A stretch of 64,000 nucleotides of DNA. It comes from AP-15 sp963724435 (GTDB taxonomy: Bacteria > Pseudomonadota > Alphaproteobacteria > ATCC43930 > CGMCC-115725). Made by a program: the position numbers and the translations under genes. The notes under the pieces are model-generated. The model was not told where the DNA came from. It was given only the letters and a program-made list of their open reading frames with translations, and searched no databases. The stretch covers positions 124,001 through 188,000 of the forward strand of contig CAVRUN010000007.1 of NCBI GenBank assembly GCA_963724435.1. The letters are read 5' to 3'. Below, piece after piece: positions 33,215-41,161 of this stretch; position 1 is the first letter of the stretch; each line of letters starts with the position of its first letter.

Positions 33215-33367
33215 TTCGCCGACGCTCGGGAAACGCTAGTTAAAGGCTCTTGTAACGCGCGGATGGCGGTATCGGGCGCGCAGATCGGCTTGGCCGGGGC
33301 CTAGCCGCGCGCATCCAACCACGACGCCGCGGCAGCCGGTTCTGGACTTCGCGGCGGAGCGCGCCTG

Positions 33368-34105
33368 ATGTTTCCAATCGCGAACGGCATCCCTCTGCGG
33401 TACCCGCCGATCGCCACTTGGGCATTGATCGTAACCAACGCTGTCGTCTTCCTGTTTGAAATACGCCTCAGTCCGGCGGAGCTCAACGAGTTCCTATACC
33501 GCTACGCCCTGGTCCCGGCTCGGTATTTCGATTCCGGTTTGTCCGACAGCTCGCTGTCGCTTAGCGATTATCTGCCCTTCGTCAGCAACATGTTTTTGCA
33601 TGGCGGCTGGCTGCACCTGATCGTCAACATGTGGACCTTGTGGCTGTTCGGCAGGGCAGTCGAAGACCAGTTGGGCTCAGGACGCTATCTCGCGTTTTAT
33701 TTCGCCTGCGGAGTGCTGGCGTCGATAATCTATGTGGCACTGAATCCGAACTCCACGGTACCGGCGCTCGGCGCCTCGGGAGCGATTGCCGGGATACTCG
33801 GTTGTTACATGCGATTTTTCCCGTTCTCTCGTATCGTTGTCCTGATCCCGATTATCTTTATACCGCTTTTCTTCGAAGTTCCGGCGATGCTGTTCGCCGG
33901 GCTGTGGTTCCTCTTTCAGATACTAGGCGCCATCGCGGATGGGTCGACACCGTTCGCCGGCGGCGGCATAGCGTGGTGGGCTCATGTCGGGGGCTTCATC
34001 GCCGGCGTCATTCTCGCAGGCCCGCTGCAGCCTCCGCGGCGCCGGCACTGGCCGCGCAACGTCGATGAAGGCATTCCCGGTCTTGCGCTATCCGAAACTG
34101 TCTGA
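33368..34105 (+). CDS. Rhomboid-family intramembrane serine protease
   Basis: A 245-residue protease with six or seven membrane segments. The catalytic Ser lies in GASGAIAG, the catalytic His in WWAHVGGFIAG, and the HGGWLHLIVNMWTLW loop is typical. It cuts substrate membrane helices. First gene of a probable FixK-controlled operon with the SDH-type protease, PsiE-like protein and thioredoxin. The start has no strong ribosome site. Confidence 0.93.
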   Translation: MFPIANGIPLRYPPIATWALIVTNAVVFLFEIRLSPAELNEFLYRYALVPARYFDSGLSDSSLSLSDYLPFVSNMFLHGGWLHLIVNMWTLWLFGRAVEDQLGSGRYLAFYFACGVLASIIYVALNPNSTVPALGASGAIAGILGCYMRFFPFSRIVVLIPIIFIPLFFEVPAMLFAGLWFLFQILGAIADGSTPFAGGGIAWWAHVGGFIAGVILAGPLQPPRRRHWPRNVDEGIPGLALSETV

Positions 34106-34134
34106 GGCAAAGCATTGATAACCAGGAGGATCTC

Positions 34135-34972
34135 ATGACCGTGCTCGACATCTTTTGGATTTTTTTCATGCTGTCGGCGCTTCAGCCGGTGATCCGACAG
34201 CGCATGCTCGACGCCATGCGGATGCGCAAGATTGCGCAGTTGGAGCGGGAGCGAAACTCACGAGTTCATCCTGCTCGTGCACCGTCAGGAGACGATGAAA
34301 CTCCTCGGGTTTCCGGTCATGCGCTATATCGACATCAACGACTCCGAAGAGGTGCTGCGCGCGATCCACATGACCGGCGCCGATGTCCCGTTGGACATCG
34401 TCCTTCACACACCCGGCGGCCTCGTCCTCGCGGCGTTGCAGATCGCCCGCGCAATCCGCGGCCACAAGGCGAAGGTCAGCGTCTTCGTACCGCATTATGC
34501 GATGTCGGGCGGCACTCTGATCGCGCTGGCCGCCGACGAGATCGTGATGTCGCCTCATGCGGTGCTCGGCCCCATCGACCCGCAGCTCGAACAGTCTCCG
34601 GCTGCTTCGGTGATAAAGGTGGTCGAGGAGAAACCGATCGCCGAAATCGACGATAAAACGCTGATCCTCGCCGATGTCGGACGCAAGGCGATCACCCAGG
34701 TCAAGGACGCGGCTGGGCGGCTGCTCGCCCGGCGCCTCACCGCCGACCAAGCAGAGACCTTGGCGCAAAAGTTGGCGACCGGCACCTGGACGCACGACTA
34801 CCCGATCTCCGCGGAGGAAGCGCGCGAGCTTGGGCTCCCGGTCACTACCGAAATCCCTGACCGAGTGCTCGAATTGATGGCGCTCTACCCCCAGCCCGTG
34901 CATACCCAGCAGGGCGGCGTCGAATACCTGCCAATCCCGCGGCAGAGAGAACCGTCGCCGCTGCCGCTGTAG
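34135..34972 (+). pseudogene. SDH-family (Clp-fold) membrane serine protease, broken by a one-base insertion
   Basis: Serine dehydrogenase proteinase family (PF01972). The first 44 codons from ATG 34135 give the N-terminal anchor (VLDIFWIFFMLSALQPVIRQ) and RKIAQLERERNSRV; GGAGG lies 7 bases upstream. The rest continues in another frame as ILLVHRQETMKLLGFP, with HTPGGLVLAALQIARAI and the catalytic Ser in HYAMSGGTLIALAADEIV. Removing one C near 34267 joins the frames exactly as in family members. Either this is real inactivation or a base-call error; the rest is intact, which favours error. Product without the lesion: about 278 residues. Confidence 0.85.
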
Positions 34973-35029
34973 ATGCTGATATCCGGATCCCGATGGGCCC
35001 GCTCACCACCTCGGGTGCCGAGTTCGACA

Positions 35030-35497
35030 ATGAGGCTGATAGAAGAGCTCGAGGCAGGCCGACAGCGGTGGCGCCGCTTGACCGTCTATCTGAAGTTCGA
35101 GCACGCCGTCGTCCTCATCCTGACCGCGGTGATCTCGGTCATCATCGTTGCGGCCATTTGGAAACTGGCAGTCAAGGTCGTGGTCAGCTTGGTTCTGTCA
35201 AATACCCTCGATCTGACCGATCTCGCCGAGTTTCAAAGCGTATTCGGCATGGTCTTCACGGTCATCATCGCGCTCGAGTTCAAGCGAACGCTCGTGCTGG
35301 TGACCGAGCGAACAGAGAGCGTGGTGCAAGTCCGCGCCGTGATCCTGATCGCGCTGCTGGCGATCGTCCGCAAGTTGATCATTCTGGACATCTCGCCCGG
35401 CGATGCGCCGCAGCTGTTGGCGCTCGCAGTGGCGACCCTCTCGCTCGGTGGCGTCTATTGGCTGGTCAGAGACCAAGACAGACCGGAGCGCAAATAG
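35030..35497 (+). CDS. PsiE-family membrane protein
   Basis: About 155 residues with four membrane segments (HAVVLILTAVISVIIVAAIW, FTVIIALEF, VILIALLAIVRKLIIL, LLALAVATLSLGGVYWL), matching the phosphate-starvation-inducible PsiE family, whose function is unknown. Two starts are possible: ATG 34973, directly after the protease stop, or ATG 35030, where homology begins. Cotranscribed with the rhomboid, SDH protease and trxC. Confidence 0.82.
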   Translation: MRLIEELEAGRQRWRRLTVYLKFEHAVVLILTAVISVIIVAAIWKLAVKVVVSLVLSNTLDLTDLAEFQSVFGMVFTVIIALEFKRTLVLVTERTESVVQVRAVILIALLAIVRKLIILDISPGDAPQLLALAVATLSLGGVYWLVRDQDRPERK

Positions 35498-35510
35498 CGG
35501 AGTTATCACG

Positions 35511-35978
35511 ATGACTAGTCCAGCCATTCATGTTGTCTGCCCTCATTGCAGCGCCATCAATCGAATCCCCCAGGACCGGCCGACGCTGCAGGCCAATTGT
35601 GGAACCTGCCACCAGAAGCTGTTCTCGGGGAAGCCGGTCACGGCCAATGCCGCAACCTTCGAGCGCCACATCACACGCAACGATGTCCCGGTGATCGTCG
35701 ATTTCTGGGCTCCCTGGTGCGGGCCATGCCTTGCCATGGCGCCAGCTTACGAGCGAGCCGCCGCCGAGCTCGAACCCGATTACCGGCTCCTGAAAGTCAA
35801 CACCGAGGAGGAGCAGCCGCTAGCGGCGCGCTATCACATTAGCAGCATTCCCACGCTTATGTTGTTTATGCGCGGCCACGAGATCGCCCGGCGCGCTGGG
35901 GCAAGCGACACCCGCGGCCTCGTTTCCTGGGCGAGAGCACAGCTCGCTGCCAAGCAGTGCTCTGCCAGTCCGAATTGA
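35511..35978 (+). CDS. trxC: Thioredoxin 2 (zinc-binding N-terminus)
   Basis: A 155-residue cytoplasmic dithiol-disulfide oxidoreductase. An N-terminal zinc finger (CPHC and CGTC, residues 11-35) is followed by a thioredoxin fold with active site WCGPC (FWAPWCGPCLAM) and cis-Pro in SIPTLMLF. GGAG lies 9 bases before the ATG. Last gene of the FixK-box operon, 13 bases after the PsiE-like gene; suits redox stress at an oxygen shift. Confidence 0.95.
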   Translation: MTSPAIHVVCPHCSAINRIPQDRPTLQANCGTCHQKLFSGKPVTANAATFERHITRNDVPVIVDFWAPWCGPCLAMAPAYERAAAELEPDYRLLKVNTEEEQPLAARYHISSIPTLMLFMRGHEIARRAGASDTRGLVSWARAQLAAKQCSASPN

Positions 35979-36267
35979 CGATTCTCAAAGCCGGCTGACC
36001 CAAGATGTGCTGAACGGACCGGTTACACTACTGTGGTGGAGGACTGGTACGGCGACGGATGCTGAAATCCTCGAGCGGGCCCCAGGAACTCCCCACATTC
36101 CAGTACCAGAAGATCAGGGACAGGATCATTTGGCGGTGCCGATCTTGACGATCATCAAGATCGTTTCAGACCGACTCCGACCACTGCGCGCCTTCGGTCA
36201 CCTTCTTGAAGGATAAATCGGAAGGGCGAGCAGGTCGGCCGCCGGATGTCAATTTGGGGAAAAAGGG

Positions 36268-36303
36268 AGCCGCGGGTGAGGTCAACCAGCCGCGGCTGCT
36301 TTT
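36268..36303 (+). terminator. Probable Rho-independent terminator after trxC
   Basis: AGCCGCGG (36268-36275) pairs with CCGCGGCT (36290-36297) around a 14-base loop, followed by GCTTTTC. It lies 290 bases after trxC and just before the convergent PRC-barrel stop. The T-run is short, so efficiency is uncertain. The 327 bases between trxC and the PRC gene otherwise hold no convincing gene. Confidence 0.5.
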
Positions 36304-36305
36304 CT

Positions 36306-37052
36306 TCAGTAAATCACGAGCCAATACTCGTCGATGCGCGTGGTGTATGATCGGTCGGACCAATCCGGGGTGTCAGCCGCGGTGTAGCTTGGCGCGTTCT
36401 CGAGCTTGTTGCGGTCGAGGTCGACAACATAGCCGCCCAAACGGGTGTCGTAGGTCAGCATCTTCCAGGGCAGAGGATTGTATTTCTCGCCAATCCCAAG
36501 GAAACCGCCGAACGACATCACCGCATAGGCGACCTGGCCGGTATATTTGTCGATCATCAAATGGTGCACCTTGCCTAGGCGATCACCTTTCGGATTATAG
36601 ACGGAGGTGCCCTCCACCTTGTCCGAAGAGATCAGACGGTCGGTCTCGTCGTTCGCCAGCCCGGCTGTCCGATCATTCCGCCAATACTGGTCGATACGAT
36701 CGGTGTATGAGCGGTCAGACCAATTCGGCGACTCAGTCGAGGCGTAACTCGGCGCATTCTGGAGCGTGCTGCGGTCCAGCTCCACAACATAGCCCCCCAA
36801 ACGGGTGTCGTAGGTGAGCATTTTCCAGGGCAGCGGATTGTACTTCTCGCCTATGCCCAGAAAACCGCCGAAGGACATCACCGCATAGGCGACCTGGCCG
36901 GTATATTTGTCGATCATTAAGTGATGCACCTTGCCCAGGCGCTCACCTTTCGGGTTGTAGACAGGGGTACCTTCCACCTTGTCGGAGGAGATCAGGCGGT
37001 TGGTCTCGTTAGTTGCAAGGCCGCCCGCGGCGACGGTTGTCGTATCATTCAT
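36306..37052 (-). CDS. Tandem PRC-barrel domain protein
   Basis: 248 residues made of two near-identical PRC-barrel units (about 12-105 and 132-225). Each carries TNETNRLISSDKVEG or DETDRLISSDKVEG, VHHLMIDKYTGQVAYAVMSF, GFLGIGEKYNPLPWKMLTYD and a DRSYT-x-RID-x-YW end. The units are nearly identical in DNA too, showing a recent internal duplication. Soluble, cytoplasmic; PRC-barrel proteins bind partners or RNA and are often stress-induced. A FixK box lies 62 bases upstream of its start. Confidence 0.9.
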   Translation of the reverse strand: MNDTTTVAAGGLATNETNRLISSDKVEGTPVYNPKGERLGKVHHLMIDKYTGQVAYAVMSFGGFLGIGEKYNPLPWKMLTYDTRLGGYVVELDRSTLQNAPSYASTESPNWSDRSYTDRIDQYWRNDRTAGLANDETDRLISSDKVEGTSVYNPKGDRLGKVHHLMIDKYTGQVAYAVMSFGGFLGIGEKYNPLPWKMLTYDTRLGGYVVDLDRNKLENAPSYTAADTPDWSDRSYTTRIDEYWLVIY

Positions 37053-37113
37053 CTCGTGAACCCTGTGAGCCGTTTACTGTCACGAAAGATTAGTGAGCTC
37101 GACGCGTATTGCC

Positions 37114-37127
37114 TTGACGGCTGTCAA
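37114..37127 (-). promoter_or_regulatory. FixK/FNR box before the PRC-barrel gene
   Basis: TTGAC-GGCT-GTCAA, a perfect palindromic anaerobox. A class II start would be near 37079 on the minus strand. A -10-like TAATCT reads at 37092-37087 with the right spacing within one base. The symmetric box could also face rightward, but the DUF1931 stop lies there. Confidence 0.8.
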
Positions 37128-37167
37128 GCTTTGCCTTGCACAACATCCGGGTTGCGCCGAGTCTTTG

Positions 37168-37617
37168 CTACAGCAGCAGGTCGAACATCCTTTTTGATCG
37201 CTCCCAGTGCTCGGTCTGCGGGTTCTTCAACCCGGGATCGATGATCTTGAAGGAACGGGCTAGCGCGACACTGATCCCGCCGGCGATCTCGGGGAGCCGG
37301 TCTTCAGTTTCCGAGCTATAAGCCAGATCAAGCGGCGGCAATGCGGCCAGGTGGTCGAGGATCGGCTTCAGTTCGATCTGCTCGTCGATTTTACGAAACT
37401 CGTGGATGCTTTCCTGCAGCCCCTTGGTGATGGGTGGATCAAAAGGCTCGATCAGGACGCGGCCATTTGCTTTCGCTGCTGCCTGCCCGCGAAGGAGCAG
37501 GTCATAGATCTTCCCGTTCACAAAATCGCTGTAGCGCTTCAGGTCGGATTTGTCGACATCGAGACCCGCGGCTAGGCGGAAGAAACGCTCGAACTTGGCA
37601 ATCCCCATAAGGGCCAT
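37168..37617 (-). CDS. DUF1931 histone-fold protein
   Basis: 149 residues of the DUF1931 family (PF09123), a pseudodimer of two histone folds found in thermophiles and scattered bacteria. Signature parts: ALMGIAKFERFFRLAAGLD, DFVNGKIYDLLLRGQAAAKA, ITKGLQESIHEFRKID and HWERSKRMFDLLL. GGAGG lies 7 bases before the ATG. It starts two bases after the restored stop of the quinone oxidoreductase gene, so both share one FixK-box promoter. DNA binding is suspected from the fold but not shown. Confidence 0.92.
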   Translation of the reverse strand: MALMGIAKFERFFRLAAGLDVDKSDLKRYSDFVNGKIYDLLLRGQAAAKANGRVLIEPFDPPITKGLQESIHEFRKIDEQIELKPILDHLAALPPLDLAYSSETEDRLPEIAGGISVALARSFKIIDPGLKNPQTEHWERSKRMFDLLL

Positions 37618-37619
37618 CG

Positions 37620-38650
37620 TCAGGCCTCCTCTCGCACCCGAAGCACGATTTTTCCGAGGACATGCCCCTGGCGAGGCGCTCATGAGCGGCCGCAGCTTCG
37701 GCCAGCGGATAGCATGCGGCGATCGGCACTTCGAGTTCGGCCGCCTCTACCGCCCGGCCCAGCCTTTCGAACTCCCGGACGCCCGGGACCGCGTCGTAGC
37801 TGATGATTTTGAGGCCCTCGCGTGGCCGTGGCTCGGGCTCGATACCATTGGGGTAGGCGACGCGCCCGCCGCCGCGGACCGTGGCTAGGCAACGCTCGAG
37901 CGCCGTTCCTCCTGCGAGGGCGAGAACGGCGTCAATCCCACCCGGGGCAAAGCGGCGGACCTCCGCCGCGATGTCCTCGTGTTTCCCGTCGACGGCCGCA
38001 TCGGCTCCAAGATGCCGCACCAGCGCCACGCCATCCTCGCCCGAGGCGGTCGCGAGTACCGACGCACCGCGCAGCTTGGCGAATTGAACAGCAAGGGTTC
38101 CGACCCCGCCCGACGCGCCGTGAATTATGACAGCCTCGCCTTTTCTCAAATCCAGCGCATCGTCCACCCCCTGCAGCGCAGTAAGCCCGGTGGTCGGAAT
38201 CGCACCGGCACGCATCAGATCCAAGCATGCCGGTATGCGGCCGACCTTGTCTGCCGCAACGGCAACATATTCGGCGTAGAAACCGCCCTTCGGATTGTCG
38301 AAGCTATAGGAATAGACGAGATCGCCGGGCTGAAAACGACGGACCCGGGGCCCCACCGCAGCGATAATGCCGGCACCATCCGTGCCCAGCACGAGCGGAA
38401 ACTGTGCTCTCCCCCTCGGTGACCACCCCGCCCGCATGTCAGCGTCCCAAGGCCCGACACCCGCCGTGTCGATGGCGATCAATACTTCGGAGGGATCAAG
38501 AGCGGGTACCGGAAGCGTGCGGAGGGTCAGCACGTCCGGTCCGCCGAACCGGTCGACTGCGGCAGCGCGCATTTCGGTCGGGATAGCGTCTGCGGCTCTT
38601 CGCACTCGCGGCCCGGTCTGCTCCGTCCTTTCGCGCGTTCGTACAGGCAT
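37620..38650 (-). pseudogene. Quinone-oxidoreductase-like MDR enzyme, 3' end broken by a one-base deletion
   Basis: NAD(P)H-dependent medium-chain reductase of about 343 residues without zinc ligands (no GHE motif; VLGTDGAGIIAAVG instead), so a quinone or enone reductase rather than an ethanol dehydrogenase. Cofactor motif IIHGASGGVGTLAVQFAK. The frame is intact to ERLARG. Adding one C near 37662 then gives the expected end GHVLGKIVLRVREEA and a stop at 37620, two bases before DUF1931. As sequenced, the frame runs on into that gene to 37502. A FixK box lies 65 bases upstream. Confidence 0.83.
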
Positions 38651-38714
38651 ATTGATCCTCCTGCACCGTTGCAGGCACGGGAGATCAGTCTAGGTGCTAC
38701 ACTCCGCGATAGCT

Positions 38715-38728
38715 TTGACGCCCGTCAA
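38715..38728 (-). promoter_or_regulatory. FixK/FNR box before the quinone oxidoreductase - DUF1931 operon
   Basis: TTGAC-GCCC-GTCAA, perfect palindrome. A class II start would fall near 38680 on the minus strand. TAGACT at 38692-38687 sits exactly where the -10 hexamer belongs. The IS5 element begins 21 bases to the right without touching the box. Confidence 0.85.
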
Positions 38729-38749
38729 TATTCCCATCTGAGCCGCTAA

Positions 38750-39999
38750 GGAAACGCTGAAATAAGCCGAGGCAAGGGCGCGGGCAACGGGTAGAATCCG
38801 CGGGTCCGGGGGGACCAAGGGGCGGGCGATGCAGCGGCAGGGGAGCTTTTCGCAGGCGGAATACGCCGGCAAGAAAAGGCAGACGCGCCGGGACCGGTTT
38901 TTGGCCGAGATGGAAGAGGTTGTGCCGTGGGCACGGCTGGTCGATCGTCTGCGACCTTTCTACCCGAAGGGAGAGCGCGGCCGGCCGCCGGTTGGGCTGG
39001 AGCGGATGCTGCGGATCTACTTTTTGCAGCAGTGGTACGGGCTGGCCGACGAGGCCGTGGAGGACGCGCTGTACGACAGCCAGGCGTTGCGCGGCTTTGC
39101 CGGCATCGATCTGTCAGTGGCGACAGTTCCGGACGCGACGACGGTGCTGAACTTCCGCCATTGGTTAGAGCAGCACGACTTGACTCGGGTTCTATTCGAC
39201 GAGGTCGGTGCGATGCTGAGGAGCGCGGCTTGTTGATGCGCCAGGGAACAATCGTCGACGCCGTCCTCGCGAAGGCGGGGATCATCGCCGCCCCGCCTTC
39301 GACCAAGAACAAAAGCAAGGCGCGCGACCCGGAGATGCACCAGACCAAGAAGGGCAACCAGTGGCACTTCGGGATGAAGGCGCATATCGGGGTCGATGTC
39401 GCCTCGGGGGTGGTGCACACGGTTATCGGCACCGCTGCCAACGAGGCCGATATCAATCAGGCAGCGGCCTTACTGCACGGCCAGGAGACGGATGTCTTCG
39501 CCGATGCCGGCTACACCGGGGCGGACAAGCGGCCCGAATTTGAGGGCTGCGATATCTGCTGGAACATCGCGATCAAGCGCAGCGTCATCAAGCCATTGCC
39601 CGAACGGCTGCGGAATTGGGCCGAGGCAGTGGAGCGAGCGCTGTCACAGGTGCGGGCCTGGGTCGAGCACCCGTTCCATATCATCAAAAACCCCGGCCTG
39701 CGCCGGGGCAGGCTCTGTTCCGCCATAAGAAGCTGCGCTATCGCGGGCTGGCCAAGAACACGGCGCAGCTGCACACCCTGTTCGCGCTGGCCAACCTGGT
39801 GATCGTCAAGAAAGCGCTGCTCGCCTAGGGCCGTGTCTGATCACGCCTGGACGGTGCCTTGATCCCGAAAACAACGCAGCAAGACAACACCACAAACCCG
39901 GTCTTCTGCCGATACAGTCCATTACCGAGTACGCCGATACAGCAAAATTATGCCTCGGTCGGCAAACCGTCGCCTACGCCGCCATTGTTCGGCGTTTCC
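38750..39999 (+). mobile_element. IS5-family insertion sequence with target duplication CTAA
   Basis: 1250 bp. The ends begin GGAAACGCTGAAATAAGCC (left) and, read inward from the right, GGAAACGCCGAACAATGGC, imperfect terminal inverted repeats. CTAA flanks both sides (38746-38749 and 40000-40003), the usual four-base YTAR-type IS5 target. It inserted exactly at the stop codon of the PHA-synthase-like gene, leaving that stop intact. The transposase inside is broken, so this copy looks immobile unless helped in trans. About 165 bases after the transposase are non-coding. Confidence 0.88.
38829..39828 (+). pseudogene. IS5-family transposase, frameshifted
   Basis: Split over three frames. Part 1 (38829-39236) has the N-terminal YPKGERGRPPVGLERMLRIY and DATTVLNFRHWLE. 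A missing G near 39218 (CTG-AGG for CTG-GAGG) shifts the frame to the part with KGNQWHFGMKAHIGVD and VFADAGYTGADKRPE, carrying the DDE residues. A 23-base insertion at about 39692-39714, containing the hairpin CCCCGGC-ctgc-GCCGGGG, shifts it again before RYRGLAKNTAQLHTLFALAN. No active product is expected. Confidence 0.88.
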
Positions 40000-41124
40000 C
40001 TAAGTCCGGCGACGGATCCACTGCGTAATGGCCGGCCAGGTCTCTTGCAGCGTTCGCGAGCCCATGAACAGGCCGATATGGCCGCCCGGAACGAGCTGTT
40101 TTTCGATCTGCTCCTTTGGCGTTCCGACATATTTCCCGGCGTTGAAGACCTGTTCCGGTGTCGTGATGTCGTCGGATGCACCCGCCAGCAGGTAGACCGG
40201 GCATGTGATGTCCTTGAGGTCGAGTCGCCGACCAAGACCGACGAAACTACCTTTGGCGAGACGGTTCTCCTTGAATAGTTGGACGATCGCCTGAAGATAC
40301 CAGCGGCCGGGCAGGTCGATCGGGTTCTCGTACCAGCTCTCGAAGGTTTCCTCCTTCTTCAGATAGGCCGGATCGTCGACGTGCTCGTAGAGATCGACAT
40401 GTTTTTGAATGTAATTCTGCTCGGGATGCATATTTTTCCAGCCGCGAAGCATCGTCGCGCCACGCATAAGGCCGCCGCCGAGTTCGACCAACTCCTGATA
40501 AAACGCGGTCGGATAAGCGTGCGCCATGCGCTTCACTGGGCCGTTCCCGGCATCGGTATCGATCGGCGCTCCCGCTAGCACCAGATTGCCCATTTTGCCG
40601 GGAAAACGCGCGGCGTACATCGCCGACATCCAGCCGCCCTGGCACAGCCCGATCAGACTGACCCGTCCCCCCAGATCGTCGACACAGACGTTGAGTTCGG
40701 CGAGGTATTGGTCGATCTCCAGATCTTTCATATCCGGGGTGGCGGACTTCCAGTCCGTGAGAAAGACGCGGTCGAGGCCATTCGCGAGTAGCGTCTCGAC
40801 CAAGCTCTGGCCTTTGTAGTAGTCGGCGATTACCGCAGAGTGGCCGGCATACGGCGCATCGACGATCGTCGGGATGCCCTTGGCATCCGGCGCCGAGTAG
40901 TCGCGAAGGACCATGGTTCTGAGATCGAGCACAGTACGGTTGGCGGTGGCGGGCGCAGGCCTCGGCAGATGCTGAATTTTTGCTTCTTCCGACAGGAACT
41001 CGAGGTTCTTGGCATAGAGCTCGAGCCCCTGCTCGCCCATTCGTGCGGCCGCCAGCATCGGCCAAAACAGCGGTACGTTGACCCCTGTGAGTTCGCGCGT
41101 CGCGATCTTGTCTGAGTGCGCCAT
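40000..41124 (-). CDS. PHA-synthase-like alpha/beta-hydrolase
   Basis: A 374-residue alpha/beta-fold enzyme with a cysteine nucleophile elbow GLCQGGWMSAMYAARFPGK, as in polyhydroxyalkanoate synthases (G-x-C-x-G-G). The acid Asp lies in GASDDITTPEQ and the His in PGGHIGLFMGS. It is much shorter than PhaC (about 600) and lacks its N-terminal domain, so polymer synthesis is unproven; a depolymerase or thioesterase role is possible. The ATG at 41124 has GGCGGAG 6 bases upstream. The TAG stop lies inside the IS5 target duplication. Confidence 0.82.
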   Translation of the reverse strand: MAHSDKIATRELTGVNVPLFWPMLAAARMGEQGLELYAKNLEFLSEEAKIQHLPRPAPATANRTVLDLRTMVLRDYSAPDAKGIPTIVDAPYAGHSAVIADYYKGQSLVETLLANGLDRVFLTDWKSATPDMKDLEIDQYLAELNVCVDDLGGRVSLIGLCQGGWMSAMYAARFPGKMGNLVLAGAPIDTDAGNGPVKRMAHAYPTAFYQELVELGGGLMRGATMLRGWKNMHPEQNYIQKHVDLYEHVDDPAYLKKEETFESWYENPIDLPGRWYLQAIVQLFKENRLAKGSFVGLGRRLDLKDITCPVYLLAGASDDITTPEQVFNAGKYVGTPKEQIEKQLVPGGHIGLFMGSRTLQETWPAITQWIRRRT

Positions 41125-41161
41125 TTTTATCTCCGCCTTCAAACCACGCTAAACCCGGATC

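Noticed and set aside
36007..36216. 69-codon plus frame after trxC
   Set aside because: No ribosome site, no recognisable motif and it lies before the trxC terminator hairpin.
37502..37619. Extended C-terminus of the quinone oxidoreductase reading into DUF1931
   Set aside because: The out-of-frame extension is not family-like; a one-base repair gives the expected ending and stop at 37620.
37620..38650. Role as the ethanol dehydrogenase partner of pyruvate decarboxylase
   Set aside because: The protein lacks the zinc-ligand motifs of alcohol dehydrogenases and matches quinone oxidoreductases.
39900..39945. Short direct repeats CCGATACAG within the IS5 right end, considered as CRISPR-like or iteron-like
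   Set aside because: Only two copies, 9-11 bases, inside a mobile element; no regular array.
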